A DNA stretch of 64,000 bases from Siphonodentalium dalli. Lineage: Eukaryota; Mollusca; Scaphopoda; Gadilida; Siphonodentaliidae. The notes beneath the pieces were generated by a model. The model did no database searches. It saw only the letters and a program-made list of their open reading frames with translations, and was not told the origin of the DNA. This document shows, in pieces, positions 38,228-47,410 of the stretch (positions within the stretch are counted from its first letter, which is position 1; every line of letters begins with the position of its first letter). The DNA is taken from assembly GCA_032622095.1 (NCBI GenBank), contig CP136066.1, forward strand, positions 104,433,319 to 104,497,318, read 5' to 3'. The position numbers and the translations under genes are program-made.

Positions 38228-38619
38228 TGGTGACATTCAATATGCAGACGGACAGATGCGGGCTGTAATGTATTCCTGGTGACATTCAATATGCAGACGG
38301 ACAGATGCGGGCTGTAATGTATTCCTGGTGACATTCAATATGCAGACGGACAGATGCGGGCTGTAATGTATTCCTGGTGACATTCAATATGCAGACGGAC
38401 AGATGCGGGCTGTAATGTATTCCTGGTGACATTCAATATGCAGACGGACAGATGCGGGCTGTAATGTATTCCTGGTAACATTCAATATGCAGACGGACAG
38501 ATGCGGGCTGTAATGTATTCCTGGTGACATTCAATATGCAGACGGACAGATGCGGGCTATAACGTATTCCTGGTGACATTCAATATGCAGACGGACAGAT
38601 GCGGGCTGTAACGTATTCC
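38228..38619 (+). repeat. 49-bp minisatellite, 8 copies
   Basis: Eight head-to-tail 49-bp units, starting at 38228, 38277, 38326, 38375, 38424, 38473, 38522 and 38571. Each reads TGGTGACATTCAATATGCAG, then ACGGACAGATGCGGGCTGTA, then ATGTATTCC. Only single-base differences are seen (TGGTAACA in unit 6; CTATAACG and CTGTAACG in the last two). This homogeneity indicates recent expansion. Confidence 0.97.
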
Positions 38620-38785
38620 AAACACTTTAATGATGCAAAGAGTAAGATCCAAGATGGATGCTGGGGATCATGTTTTCGGAATTCTGAAAAGAAACGTAGG
38701 CTTATCTAGTTGTCACCACAAATATACATATGCAATTTGAGATATATCAAATAAAAGATGCTGCCTATATAATCAAATGCAATAA

Positions 38786-39044
38786 AAGTGTGTATACCCA
38801 ACCCTTCGTACCACGCCGCTGTGACCAGCCATGAGAACTTACACATGAAATGCTCAAACCGACCCGACAGTGTTGCATGCAATATAAGTATACGTACACC
38901 CCAACCCGTGCCACGCATCTGTGACGATGTGATCAGCATTGGTGACATACACATGAAATAATCAAATAGACCAGACAGTGTCCCATGCAATATAAGTACG
39001 CACATCCTAACCCCATGTCGCCATGTCTCTACACGGGACATATC
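38786..39044 (+). repeat. 110-bp satellite, left segment
   Basis: About two units containing CACATGAAATAATCAAATAG, GACAGTGTCCCATGCAATAT, AAGTACG and a CCAACCCCATG block. The array resumes at 41145-41415 and at 44078-44135, interrupted by a TIR element and a Helitron. The 125-codon minus-strand frame here is a product of the repeat. Confidence 0.8.
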
Positions 39045-41144
39045 CGGCCGAATTCTGGTCCCTGGTCTAGACCAGGGTTTCATGTAAACTATAGTCTAGA
39101 CCAGGCCGAAACCACGGTGATCGCGAGGTGTTACCCAGCTTCGATGCGAGTAAGCTGGGATTATTGGTCAGCACTGGTCCGTATTCTCGTCTTTTTGAAA
39201 CTCAGGTTTACGTAAACCAAGGTTTGCTTTCTTATTGTCATTCAAGCCTTTGTCGGTTTGTTCATAATTCGAACCATGTGGTAACGTACAAGTTCTGGTA
39301 ACAGAAACATAAGTATTTTTTGGAAGCATTTAACTTTATGTTAACCAAATTGTAATTGTGTTATATGTGTATGTCGTGTAGAGTAAAGATTATAATTATA
39401 TATGAACTGGACAAGATTTAATATAATCCATAATTATGTGTGTTATAGATAATAGTCTGCAACTGGGGCCTAGTCCCCCCCTGGTCTGAGATTGTTGTAT
39501 AAACCGAGACTTGATCCTGAGACGAGAATAGCGAAGTGTGGTTTCGAGAATATATTTATGGTGCAGAACTCTAATACGGATTATTAGTTTGATTGTAAGC
39601 CAGTCATTCGCACGATGGCGAATAGTTTGAGCAATCACAAGCTGGCTTTTAACTGGAAATTAGAAATGATCTAGTGTAACTGTGTTTTATATAATGTCAC
39701 CTATCATAACTGTAACAATCATGCGTGCGTGTATCCCGGCGATTTGCTGTGGATGAGCATGGGCGACCCGACATAACAGTGAATGGCACATCGGATTTTC
39801 ATTTTCGTCTCACATCACATGGGCGGGATGCGGGGCTTTCCCGGCGTATTCATAACATTGACGTTGGAATGCTTCTTAATGGGGATTACTCGTACGGCCC
39901 ATTCACGTAGATTATTCCAGTGTTTTGAACAAGAATAATACTGATGTTTTAAGTAATTTTATTATAAACGTAAAGCAAACAAAAAAAAACAGTAAAGACG
40001 AAAAAAAAAAAATCAAAACATTAAAATAAAATGAAAAACAAAAAAAAAAAACAAAAAAAAATCAAAATATATAAATTTATGATTCTTTTATTTAAACGCA
40101 TTTGCTGAAAAAGAAATACATAAATGGAGTTTACTATCTTGTGTCCCTAGAAATCTCGGGGGCCCCGGTGGTTCAGTCGGTAGAGTGCCAGGTGTATTAC
40201 ACCGTCACAGCGCTGACGAAGCTGGTTCGAACTCCGTCATAGGGAGGGTGACCGGAATCGTGTATCTGGGCAAGTTTGTCAGTTGCTTTCCGGGGATCAG
40301 TGGTTTCTGCACGCAGTGGGACGATTTCTCGGTAAAATTAGGCCCCTGCGTGGTCTTTCCTCCACCCGTAAAATTGACAACGTCGTGTGTGGCCTAGCGG
40401 CTCGATCGACGATAAACCCTAACAAATCAAACCAAACCCTAGAAATCTCTGAGAAATTCTTATTTTAACGTACATTTTGTTAATCGTCCTTGTTCCAATA
40501 ATGTCTTACCATTTGGATTCTTGGAAATTGGAATGATGGCAACTGAAATGATTGAACGCAATTGTTTTTAGCCCATTATATTTTTGGGTCGAGATCTAAA
40601 AGGGCGGTCTCTGAGACTGATTATTCGGTGCATGGGAGGTGATATATAAACAATGTATAGCCACGTATAGGCCATGGGTGGTTCCATCGGCCGTGAAACA
40701 AGTTTTTTGTTTACTCAACTAAAACATTTACTCAAACCGCTGACATCAAAATAGGTTATCATAATAAATAAACATAATGGTAGGGTCGTGGCGACATGGG
40801 AACTTGGGGTGTCTCACCCCCCAACTTTGGATGGAGCGGATTGGAAATATAGACAACACCCCCACCATCCACATGGAGACACTCTAATCACATGCTAATA
40901 AAGACGACACACCGCACGTGTTCGGTGATAACCCGTTACATTAATGCTCAACTATTCGCGACGTGAACGCAATCATATTGTTCGAGCACCAAGCGTGCCT
41001 TTGTCCGTCGATACACCGATCGTCGTTGATTGAACAATAATCCGCCTAATCTAAATCGAGACCAGGTGGTTTCGCGAGACCAGGTCCAGACATGGAACAC
41101 CGTGATTATTAGTGTGGTCTAGACCAGGGACCAGAATTCGGCCG
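39045..41144. mobile_element. 2.1-kb TIR element with GGTCTAGACC motif
   Basis: A perfect 30-bp terminal inverted repeat (39045-39074 and 41115-41144) begins CGGCCGAATTCTGGTC and ends GGTCTAGACCA. Further short inverted motifs follow inside (TCTAGACCAGG; ACCACGGTG/CACCGTGAT). The flanks are pieces of one 110-bp satellite, so the element inserted into that array. The interior holds an intact SINE and long A-rich runs (39980-40060), and I see no transposase. The 61-codon frame at 39725-39910 is unrecognised. The target duplication is unclear. The superfamily is not assigned. Confidence 0.75.
40158..40436 (+). mobile_element. tRNA-derived SINE with 13-bp target duplication
   Basis: The head at 40160-40235 is tRNA-like, with a box A resembling TGGTTCAGTCGGTAGAG and a box B GGTTCGAACTCC, the two internal RNA polymerase III promoter elements. 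The body (GTTTGTCAGTTGCTTTCC, then CACCCGTAAAATTGACAACG) resembles the conserved central domain of lophotrochozoan SINEs. The tail is GACGATAAACCCTAACAAAT plus a short A/C-rich stretch. The element is flanked by a perfect 13-bp direct repeat, CCCTAGAAATCTC (40145-40157 and 40437-40449), as LINE machinery produces. The perfect duplication suggests a young insertion. It is non-coding and depends on a partner LINE, which may share its 3' tail. Confidence 0.92.
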
Positions 41145-41415
41145 ATCGTGACATGTGAAAACATGCACATGAAATGATCAACTAGACATAGCCCCATGCA
41201 ATATAAGTGCGTACACGCCAATCCCATGTCGCCGCGTCCCTACATCTAACCAGTCGTTAGCACATGCACATGGAATTTTCAAACAGACCCGGCAGTGTCA
41301 CAATCAATATTAGAAAAAAAGTACACACACGCACCCCAACCGACTGTCCCTACATGTGATGACCAGGCGTGACAAAATGCACATGAAATTTTCAAATAGA
41401 CCCGATAGTGTCCCA
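41145..41415 (+). repeat. 110-bp satellite, middle segment
   Basis: About 2.5 units of the same satellite as 38786-39044 (CACATGAAATGATCAA, CCCCATGCAATATAAGT, CCCATGTCGCCGCGTCC). The last unit is cut at GTGTCCCA (41415), exactly where the Helitron begins. Confidence 0.8.
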
Positions 41416-44077
41416 TCTATATCTACATTTGCGAATATTTGTCTGTCTGTCTGTCTGTGTTCTATAGAAATTCACAGGGGACCATCTAGATGATGCCAAA
41501 GGGGTCTACTAGGAGTAACTTTTTACGAGAAAGATAATGGTCGGGGTTAAAATTTTCTAAAGTGACGCCGTTGTTGTCAGGGGCAGAAAAGGGGGAGGGG
41601 CAGAAAAAAAATTTGTCGGCGATTGCCACGAAACTTATATATAATCATCCCCATAATATGAGGAATCTAATGGTGTGTTTTAAATATGGCAAAAGTCGCG
41701 CCGTTCGCGTCAGGGTTACCCGGAAGGGGGAGGGACATAATTTTTTTCTGTCGCCGATTGCCACGAAACTTACATATAATCATCCCCATGATATGAAGAA
41801 TCCAAAGGTGTTGTTTAAATATGTCAAAAGTGGCGTCGTTCGAGTCAGATTTGCACGAAAGGGGAGAGGGGCACCAAAATTGATAAAACTAATTTTAGCG
41901 CCGATTTCCACCAGATTGATATATATTCTTCTTCATGATACAAGGAATCTAATTGTGCGTTTTAACAACGCCAAATTGTTGTCGTTTGGGTGAGAGATTG
42001 GGAGGGGGTGGGCACTAAATTTGATAATAATTGGTTTAGTCGCCGATTGCCACCACACTTATACAAAAGCATCCCCATGGCATGAGGAGTCTAATGGTGT
42101 GGCTTATATCTGTCAAGAGTGGCCTCATTCGAGTCAGGGGTGTATTGAAAGGGACAGGGGCACCAAAATTGATGCACAATTGTTTTGGCGCCAATTTCCA
42201 CCAAATTGTAGGTTCTTATCCATGATACGAGGAATCTGATCGTGTGATTTAAAGACGCCATAGTGGTGCTGTTTAGGTGAGAGATGGGGAGGGAGGGATT
42301 GGCACCAAATTTGATAAAAACAACATTGTTTAGTCGCCGATTATCACCAAACTTATAAACAATCATCTCCATGATATCAGGAGTGTAATTGTGTGGTTTA
42401 AGGATGTCACAAGTGGTGCGATTCGAGTCAGTGGTGTATAGAGATGAGAGGGACATTATATCTATATGTTTAGTGCCGAGATCCACCAGATTGATATATA
42501 TTCTTCTCCGTGATACGAGGAATCTTATCGTGTGGTTTAGACACAACAAATTGGTGCCATATGGGTGAGAGATATGGGGACCTTCAATTTGATACGAATT
42601 TGTATACTCGCCAATTTTCACCAATTTCATATATATGCATCACTAATCTCTAATGAGTGTTAGTGTGTGCAGCTTGAGTCCGAAATAGGGACGGGAGGGT
42701 CACCAAAAACTGATACAAAATATTTTTAGTACCAAATACCATCAAATTCAGACACGTTCTTCTCAAATGATACAAGAAATCAAATTGTGCTGTCTGTCTG
42801 TCTTTCTCTCTGTCTGTGTGTTCTATATATAACTTCACGCGGTACAATCGAAGAGGCAAAAGCTGATACAAATATATTTGGCACTAATTGCCAACAAATT
42901 CATACATGTTTTTATCTAATGATTTACCATGAATTAAATCACATTTGGTGTCGTTTGCGTCACGGATGGCGAGCGGATATGCACTATCATAGATGAGCTT
43001 GCTATTCGCCGATATCCACATATAAGTTATATATATAGTCACACAGGCCATCTCCATATCATTTTAAGGAGATTTGGGCGTTCACATTTCACAATCCCGA
43101 CAAATTGTAACCCACATATAAGTCACTTGAACAATTATATCTTCTTAATTGTCATATGTATATGGGGATGGCAATCAGGACATTCACACAATGAGCTAGC
43201 AAAAAGAGATACATAGAAGAAGCATTAAACGTATATTTATCATTCTATTGAAGAGATACATATATTCGTGCAAACTGAGAGACCTCGAACCGTCAAAGGA
43301 TTGCATATATATTATAACAAAATTGAGTCTGTTCCATTCAATAGTTTCCACAAAAAAAGTTACAATTTGTCAGGATATATGGAAGGCCTGTTCAAAAATA
43401 GTGGTCACAGTGTGCAGTCATATATAGTTTCTTCTGATATACAATAAAATGCAGTTAGTAGCACATGACTTTTCAGGATCCTCCCAATACTGACATATGA
43501 CAAGGGGTTTAGAACAGACTCATCGACTGACATAAACAACTCAAAATCTCGCTCTGTGTCTGGCAAATGTAGCTGATATGCACGCGCAGCAACATTTCGT
43601 TGAAACTGAGAATATTTAGCCAATATATAGCACCATGAACAGAGAAGCACCTGGAAATTTCTTTGAAACATCTGTATCGTCATGGAGATATGATAGCCAG
43701 GTATCCTCGATATCTTAGTCCAACCCACTAGATTGATTGATACATCTCAATATGTAAAACCCAATTATCATCTTTTATTTATGCGAACTAATGTTTTTAT
43801 GATGTCCATGTATCATATTATAACGTATGACGTATACGCAGTTGTAAATAAATAAATACTTCATTATTGGTGGAACGGATTAATCGCGATAAACAGAATG
43901 ACAATTGACAAGGTGGGCCACTACTTATATTCCATGACTGTAATAATGATGTTTTGTGATGCTATTTGAATATACAATTTATTTGAACAAGAGTGTTCTC
44001 TATTCCCAACAAATATCCACAGCATACAGATGGTTTCACATCGCATTAACCTGGGCAACGCCGGGTAACCCTGCTAG
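41416..44077 (+). mobile_element. 2.66-kb Helitron HF
   Basis: It starts TCTATATCTACATTTGCG at 41416 and ends CTGCTAG at 44077, followed by T. Upstream of the CTAG is a GC-rich segment (CTGGGCAACGCCGGGTAACC) able to form short hairpins, and a GTCTGTCTGTCTGT run lies near the 5' end, as in sister copies. Removing the element rejoins GTGTCCCA + TACAATATAAG, which matches the intact satellite sequence GTGTCCCATGCAATATAAG with one substitution and no duplicated bases. The interior holds the tandem array at 41600-42640 and an internal repeat of the start segment near 42791-42850. No Rep/helicase is visible, so it is non-autonomous. Confidence 0.85.
41600..42640 (+). repeat. ~140-bp tandem array inside Helitron HF
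   Basis: About seven and a half units, each starting GCCGATTGCCACGAAACTTA or a variant, then a 'CATCCCCATGATATGAGGAA' type block, TGTGGTTTAA, GTTCGAGTCAG and a GGGG-rich stretch. Units alternate between two types (ATTGCCACGAAACTTA against ATTTCCACCAGATTGATA), suggesting a dimer of about 285 bp. The open frames 41562-41993 (+) and 42091-42630 (-) are by-products and show the same internal repetition. Confidence 0.85.
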
Positions 44078-44135
44078 TACAATATAAGTACGTACACCCC
44101 AACCCCCTGTCACGGCGTCCCTACCTGTGAAATAG
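44078..44135 (+). repeat. 110-bp satellite, right segment
   Basis: Resumes at TACAATATAAGTACGTACAC and continues into a CCCCAACCCCCTGTC block, completing the unit broken at 41415. Confidence 0.8.
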
Positions 44136-44814
44136 TGATATATTTAGTTAACATGTATAGTATATACCGTGTACTTTAGTAGAACACGTTATTTAATACA
44201 TCATAAATTATGTCAGATTTTAAAAGTAATTCTTCGTAAAATAATTCATGTGCGATCTGATGCATGCATCTTTATTTCTTGTTGCTGATTGTTCTCGGTA
44301 TACAGTTGTACCATTGACACATGCCAATATAATAGTGAGCTGGTTTTATTCGATTCGGAGTTGGTTTAATACGATTCCATATGGTAACACAGAAAAGCAA
44401 TGTAATTTCAGGCTAACATTTACTCATATTGGTAAACCGCGAGACACATGTGAAATCTTTTGACACAGTGAAATCCAACATGTTATGCTGTTGGAGGGGG
44501 CAACTTTGACTGCAAACATTCGCCCTGTTCGTGGTTGTTTAACAATAAATATGAAATTACTCATTCGAGAATTTGAATTACGATATAAATCGTATCGATA
44601 TATTGCACGGAACTCCGACGATCTGAACAATTTCCAACTTGAGTGGGGGGACCTAATGAAAGCCATGCAACAAACAACAAGGCACACACATAACTAACTT
44701 AGCAGGGAACATAATCATCTTGAATAGTAAATAGTCCGAGTTTACAATCTGACATTCGGCAAACCAGTCCAAAGTTCATGAACAAATTTGAGACAGAATA
44801 TAACTGGCATAAAT
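44136..44814. other. No gene confirmed; two unrecognised frames
   Basis: The frames 44248-44463 and 44485-44697 (+) are adjacent but end at different stops. The second reads in part LLIREFELRYKSYRYIARNS. I do not recognise either. They could be relics of a mobile-element protein or chance. Confidence 0.3.
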
Positions 44815-44832
44815 ATATATATATATATATAA
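44815..44832 (+). repeat. (AT)n at Penelope-like element 3' side
   Basis: About nine AT repeats directly next to the inverted repeat of the Penelope-like element. A longer AT run lies on the other side at 45826-45880. Confidence 0.9.
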
Positions 44833-44877
44833 TAAATATGAAGAGTAACACCTTTTAAGACCTATTTTATGTATTTA

Positions 44878-44915
44878 ACATACGAGCTTTCGGGTTTCCC
44901 CTTCCTCAGGTATAT
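44878..44915 (-). ncRNA. Hammerhead-like ribozyme motif, dimer type
   Basis: On the minus strand the core reads CTGAGGA (44909-44903), a GGG-GAAA-CCC stem-loop (44901-44892), GAAA (44891-44888), GC, then UC with predicted cleavage after C44884. Helix I forms between TATAC (44914-44910) and GTATG (44883-44879), about 6 bp including one G-U. Helix III would be only AGCU, which is self-complementary, so it could pair between two RNA copies but not within one. One extra A (44902) sits between the core A9 and helix II, which departs from the strict consensus. Activity is not shown. Confidence 0.55.
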
Positions 44916-45114
44916 ATGCAAATGGAGTTACATCAAGATACAGTTGAACAAAGTTAGGCGTAACGTCAACGTCACACAACCCTTGGTGACATCTCCTTGA
45001 TGATAACGTTATATATGTTGTTTTTTCGCGCCAAAAAGTTAGTCTTACAATTTGAACAATAAGAACGCGCGTTTCCACAGATGTGTAGGCCTATACGTGT
45101 ATCTATCGTTATTA

Positions 45115-45753
45115 TTAATGTCCAGATGCGGTGCGCCACGAGGCCATGAACCCAGCGTCCCTGTTTATCCCGGAATTCAGACTGTCAAACATTTGGATAA
45201 ATCTTTGTTCAGTAATTCGTCTCTGGGAAGTTTTGTCCAGTCCACCTTGGAGTACTTGTACCCGCATGTCTGAAACAGAGTGTCCTGGTGCGCCAAAGTG
45301 GACAGCTGTGGGTATTCCAGCATCTCGTGAACGAATGTTTTGTCTATGTCCTGTTATTCTGTTACTTAACTGCTGTCCCGTCTCACCAATGTAATGCACA
45401 GTGGGACATTTCGCACACGACATATAGTAAACAATTCCACTCGACACACAAGAATATGATCCGGAGGGGTTGAATTTCCGACCGGATTTTGTGTAAATAT
45501 CATTATTACAGATGAGTGAGCACGTCTCGCACCTGGGTCTTCCGCAAGGACTTGTTCCTGTATGTATATTGTTTCCACCAGAGTTAACGGAAGATGACAC
45601 AATTTTACATTTTAAATTAGGTGGTTGGCGAGTAGCGACTATTGGTTTTTCTGGGAATACCTTCGCCAAGTAATTGTCATCAGTAAGCATATCATGCGAC
45701 TCCGTAACAATGTTTCGTAATTTCTCTAAACGAGGGTGGTATGTTAAATACAT
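45115..45753 (-). CDS. Penelope-like RT C-terminus + GIY-YIG endonuclease (partial)
   Basis: A 212-residue open frame without stops. Residues 1-55 (TYHPRLEKLRNIV, FPEKPIVATRQPPNLK) match the segment that follows the RT domain in Penelope-like elements. Residues 70-78 form a Cys cluster (CGRPRCETC), continued by Cys at 102, 113 and 116. The GIY-YIG nuclease follows: GIVY at 106-109, YIGETG at 121-126, the likely catalytic Arg at 132 (NRITGHR), His at 136 or 152, the metal-binding Glu at 182 and LNSGIN at 192-197. This nuclease nicks the target DNA to prime reverse transcription. The fingers and palm of the RT are absent. The first codons (M at 45753) lie inside the inverted repeat, so the start is an accident of the junction and not the native start. 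The intact catalytic residues suggest a fairly recent copy. Confidence 0.85.
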   Translation of the reverse strand: MYLTYHPRLEKLRNIVTESHDMLTDDNYLAKVFPEKPIVATRQPPNLKCKIVSSSVNSGGNNIHTGTSPCGRPRCETCSLICNNDIYTKSGRKFNPSGSYSCVSSGIVYYMSCAKCPTVHYIGETGQQLSNRITGHRQNIRSRDAGIPTAVHFGAPGHSVSDMRVQVLQGGLDKTSQRRITEQRFIQMFDSLNSGINRDAGFMASWRTASGH

Positions 45754-45821
45754 AAAATAGGTCTTAAAAGGTGTTACTCTTCATATTTATTAATTATCAG
45801 CAGACCTATACGGCTAAGAAG

Positions 45822-45825
<4 letters not shown>

Positions 45826-45880
<55 letters not shown>
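45826..45880 (+). repeat. (AT)n microsatellite
   Basis: About 50 bp of AT repeats. It produces the YIYIYI false frames on both strands. It lies 35 bp outside the Penelope-like element. Confidence 0.95.
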
Positions 45881-46063
45881 TGTGTATACATGTACGCATA
45901 CAATGTTATTAATATATCAATGTGTGTGCAAGGAGTGTGTAAGTTGTTTACGAATGTCGACCCCCCCCCACCATTCCCGTCTATATATTTATGCAATCGT
46001 TGTTATAAGATATTGTTCTGTACATAACATAAATGTGTAATATAATGAAAAAATAAAATATTT

Positions 46064-46081
46064 AAAAAAAAAAAAAAAAAC
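46064..46081 (+). repeat. Poly-A run
   Basis: About 17 A after AAAATATTT. It may be the tail of an unrecognised retroposed copy, but no body or target duplication was identified. Confidence 0.6.
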
Positions 46082-46292
46082 AATAAATCCCACGTTTGTT
46101 GAGAAAATATCTTCAAACTAGAGGTATGATTCGATGAAATCCGATATACTTCCATGCTATCTACACTCAATTGTGCACTGTATGTATATACTATTTTCTC
46201 CTCATGTAAAGGTTGCATGGTGCTTCGTGGTCTGCTTTTAGACCTGATTAGCCATTTTGACATGATACATATAACGTGGTTTGATTGCACAT

Positions 46293-46379
46293 GGTTAGAA
46301 CCAGCGTGCCAGCGGTGGGAGGCTTAAACACGGCCAATACGTCATGGTCCTAACCAACTGAACCACCGGTGGCCCCCCG
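46293..46379 (-). repeat. SINE tRNA-like head
   Basis: On the minus strand it reads GGGGGGCCACCGGTGGTTCA, GTTGGTTAGGA (box A region) and GCTGGTTCTAAC (box B region), matching the layout of the SINE head at 40158. The variable part between the boxes is longer than in a functional tRNA. No central domain follows, so it is a head fragment. Confidence 0.7.
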
Positions 46380-46424
46380 AACAAAGGAATGCATTCACTA
46401 CGAAGTATATGTCAAGTTAACGTG

Positions 46425-46595
46425 TCATTTAAAGGTCAATGTCAGGTCGGGGTCACGATTTTACCCGTCCAAAACACACCCCGGACAACAGTAGCCCTAA
46501 GTATCAAATTTCGTCGAAATCCGTCGGGCAATTTTCCCGGCCATTGCTAACAAACAAACAAACAGACACACAGAAGTCCCAAAATATATAGTAGA
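46425..46595 (-). mobile_element. Helitron 5'-end fragment
   Basis: Has the family's 5' end on the minus strand (TCTACTATATATTTTGGGAC) and body text ('TCGTCGAAATCCGTCGGGCA', 'TTTTCCCGGCCATTGCTAAC') but no CTAG or 3' hairpin on its left side. Its TC end at 46594-46595 touches the CTAG of the next Helitron. Confidence 0.75.
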
Positions 46596-47410
46596 CTAGA
46601 AGGTGACCCGACTTCGTCCGGGCTTTCACCTTGAATTGTCCATTTTGAAGGTCAATGTCAAGTGGGGTCACTATTTGACCAGTCCAAAACACTGCCCGGA
46701 CAAAAGTACCCGACAAACGTGCCCGTCGAAATCCATCCGGTTTTACCCGATTTGACCTTGAATGGATCATTTTGAAGGTCAATGTCTGGTTGGGGTCACG
46801 ATTGGACCCGTCCAAAACAATCAGTGGACAAAAGTAACCCCACGTATCAAATTTCGTCGAAATCCCATCAAAATTGGCGATTTGACCTTGAAACCCCGAG
46901 ATATCGCCAAGACGTCTGAATCAGTCAAATGCATCGGCCGGTTAAGCGTTAACGTGATCTAAAGTTATGACCTCTAACGACGTCATAGAAGTTACGCATT
47001 GTTTTTATCCTGATGGAAGATAGTACCACTTCTTCTTGATAATTGAGGCAGATAACTAAAACGGATACATACGCATTATATATCGTTGGAAAGAGGAAAC
47101 ACGAAAGATTCTCACAGTGTCATTATTATGACTGGCATTTTATTATTCGCACTGTTTCGAATCGATTTGTAAGCACCGAACTCAAATGAAAGTCCCGTAA
47201 CACAGCGTAAAAACAGATTTGACCTCGGCACGTGAAAAGTTGACCTCGGATCTGAAAATTAATATGCCTATGCCACTTCCCGACCGAAAATACCACCACA
47301 TACCAAGTTTCATCGAAATCGGGTCGGCCGTTTTCGAGTTCATCGCGATCACACACACACACACACACACAGATACACACACACACAGATCTTCCAAAAT
47401 ATATAATAGA
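46596..47410 (-). mobile_element. Non-autonomous Helitron HB
   Basis: CTAG at 46596-46599 with hairpin CCCGACTTCGTCCGGG just inside; 5' end TCTATTATATATTTTGGAAG at 47410. The first 300 bp resembles H1. The rest (from about 46895) is the same body as HC, with CGGCCGGTTAA.CGTTAACG, ATTATTCGC and ACCTCGGCACGTGAAAAGTT. A CA-repeat (47349-47390) lies near the 5' end. No coding capacity. Confidence 0.82.

Larger units (their letters stand above)
44831..45791 (-). mobile_element. Penelope-like element, 5'-truncated, inverted ends
   Basis: A 961-bp insertion on the minus strand. It holds the end of the reverse transcriptase, the GIY-YIG endonuclease, a 3' untranslated part with a hammerhead-like motif, and a 53-bp end that is present as a perfect inverted repeat (44831-44883 and 45739-45791). 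The copy at 45739-45791 is an inverted duplicate of the element's own 3' end, joined to the truncated coding region. Both outer flanks are AT-rich, with AT microsatellites. Penelope-like elements are known for 5' truncation, for terminal repeats in direct or inverted arrangement, and for hammerhead motifs. It cannot move by itself because most of the RT is missing. Confidence 0.85.

Noticed and set aside
38228-38619. CRISPR-like regular repeats
   Set aside because: The 49-bp units are directly adjacent, with no unique spacers, in a eukaryotic-looking window. It is a minisatellite.
40160-40235. A tRNA gene
   Set aside because: Box A and box B are present but the arms do not fold as a complete tRNA. 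The sequence continues into a SINE body with a target duplication.
41562-42630. 143- and 179-codon frames as a repeat-containing protein
   Set aside because: Internal repetition follows the DNA satellite, not a protein repeat, and both strands are equally open.
45115-45753. A stand-alone GIY-YIG homing endonuclease or a UvrC/SLX-type repair nuclease
   Set aside because: The upstream TYHPRL...FP.KP...PPNLK segment and the Cys cluster place it at the end of a Penelope-like RT protein.
45771-46040. YIYIYI membrane peptide
   Set aside because: Product of the (AT)n microsatellite.
46293-46379. A tRNA gene on the minus strand
   Set aside because: The distance between the boxes and the non-pairing acceptor end do not fit; it matches the SINE head.
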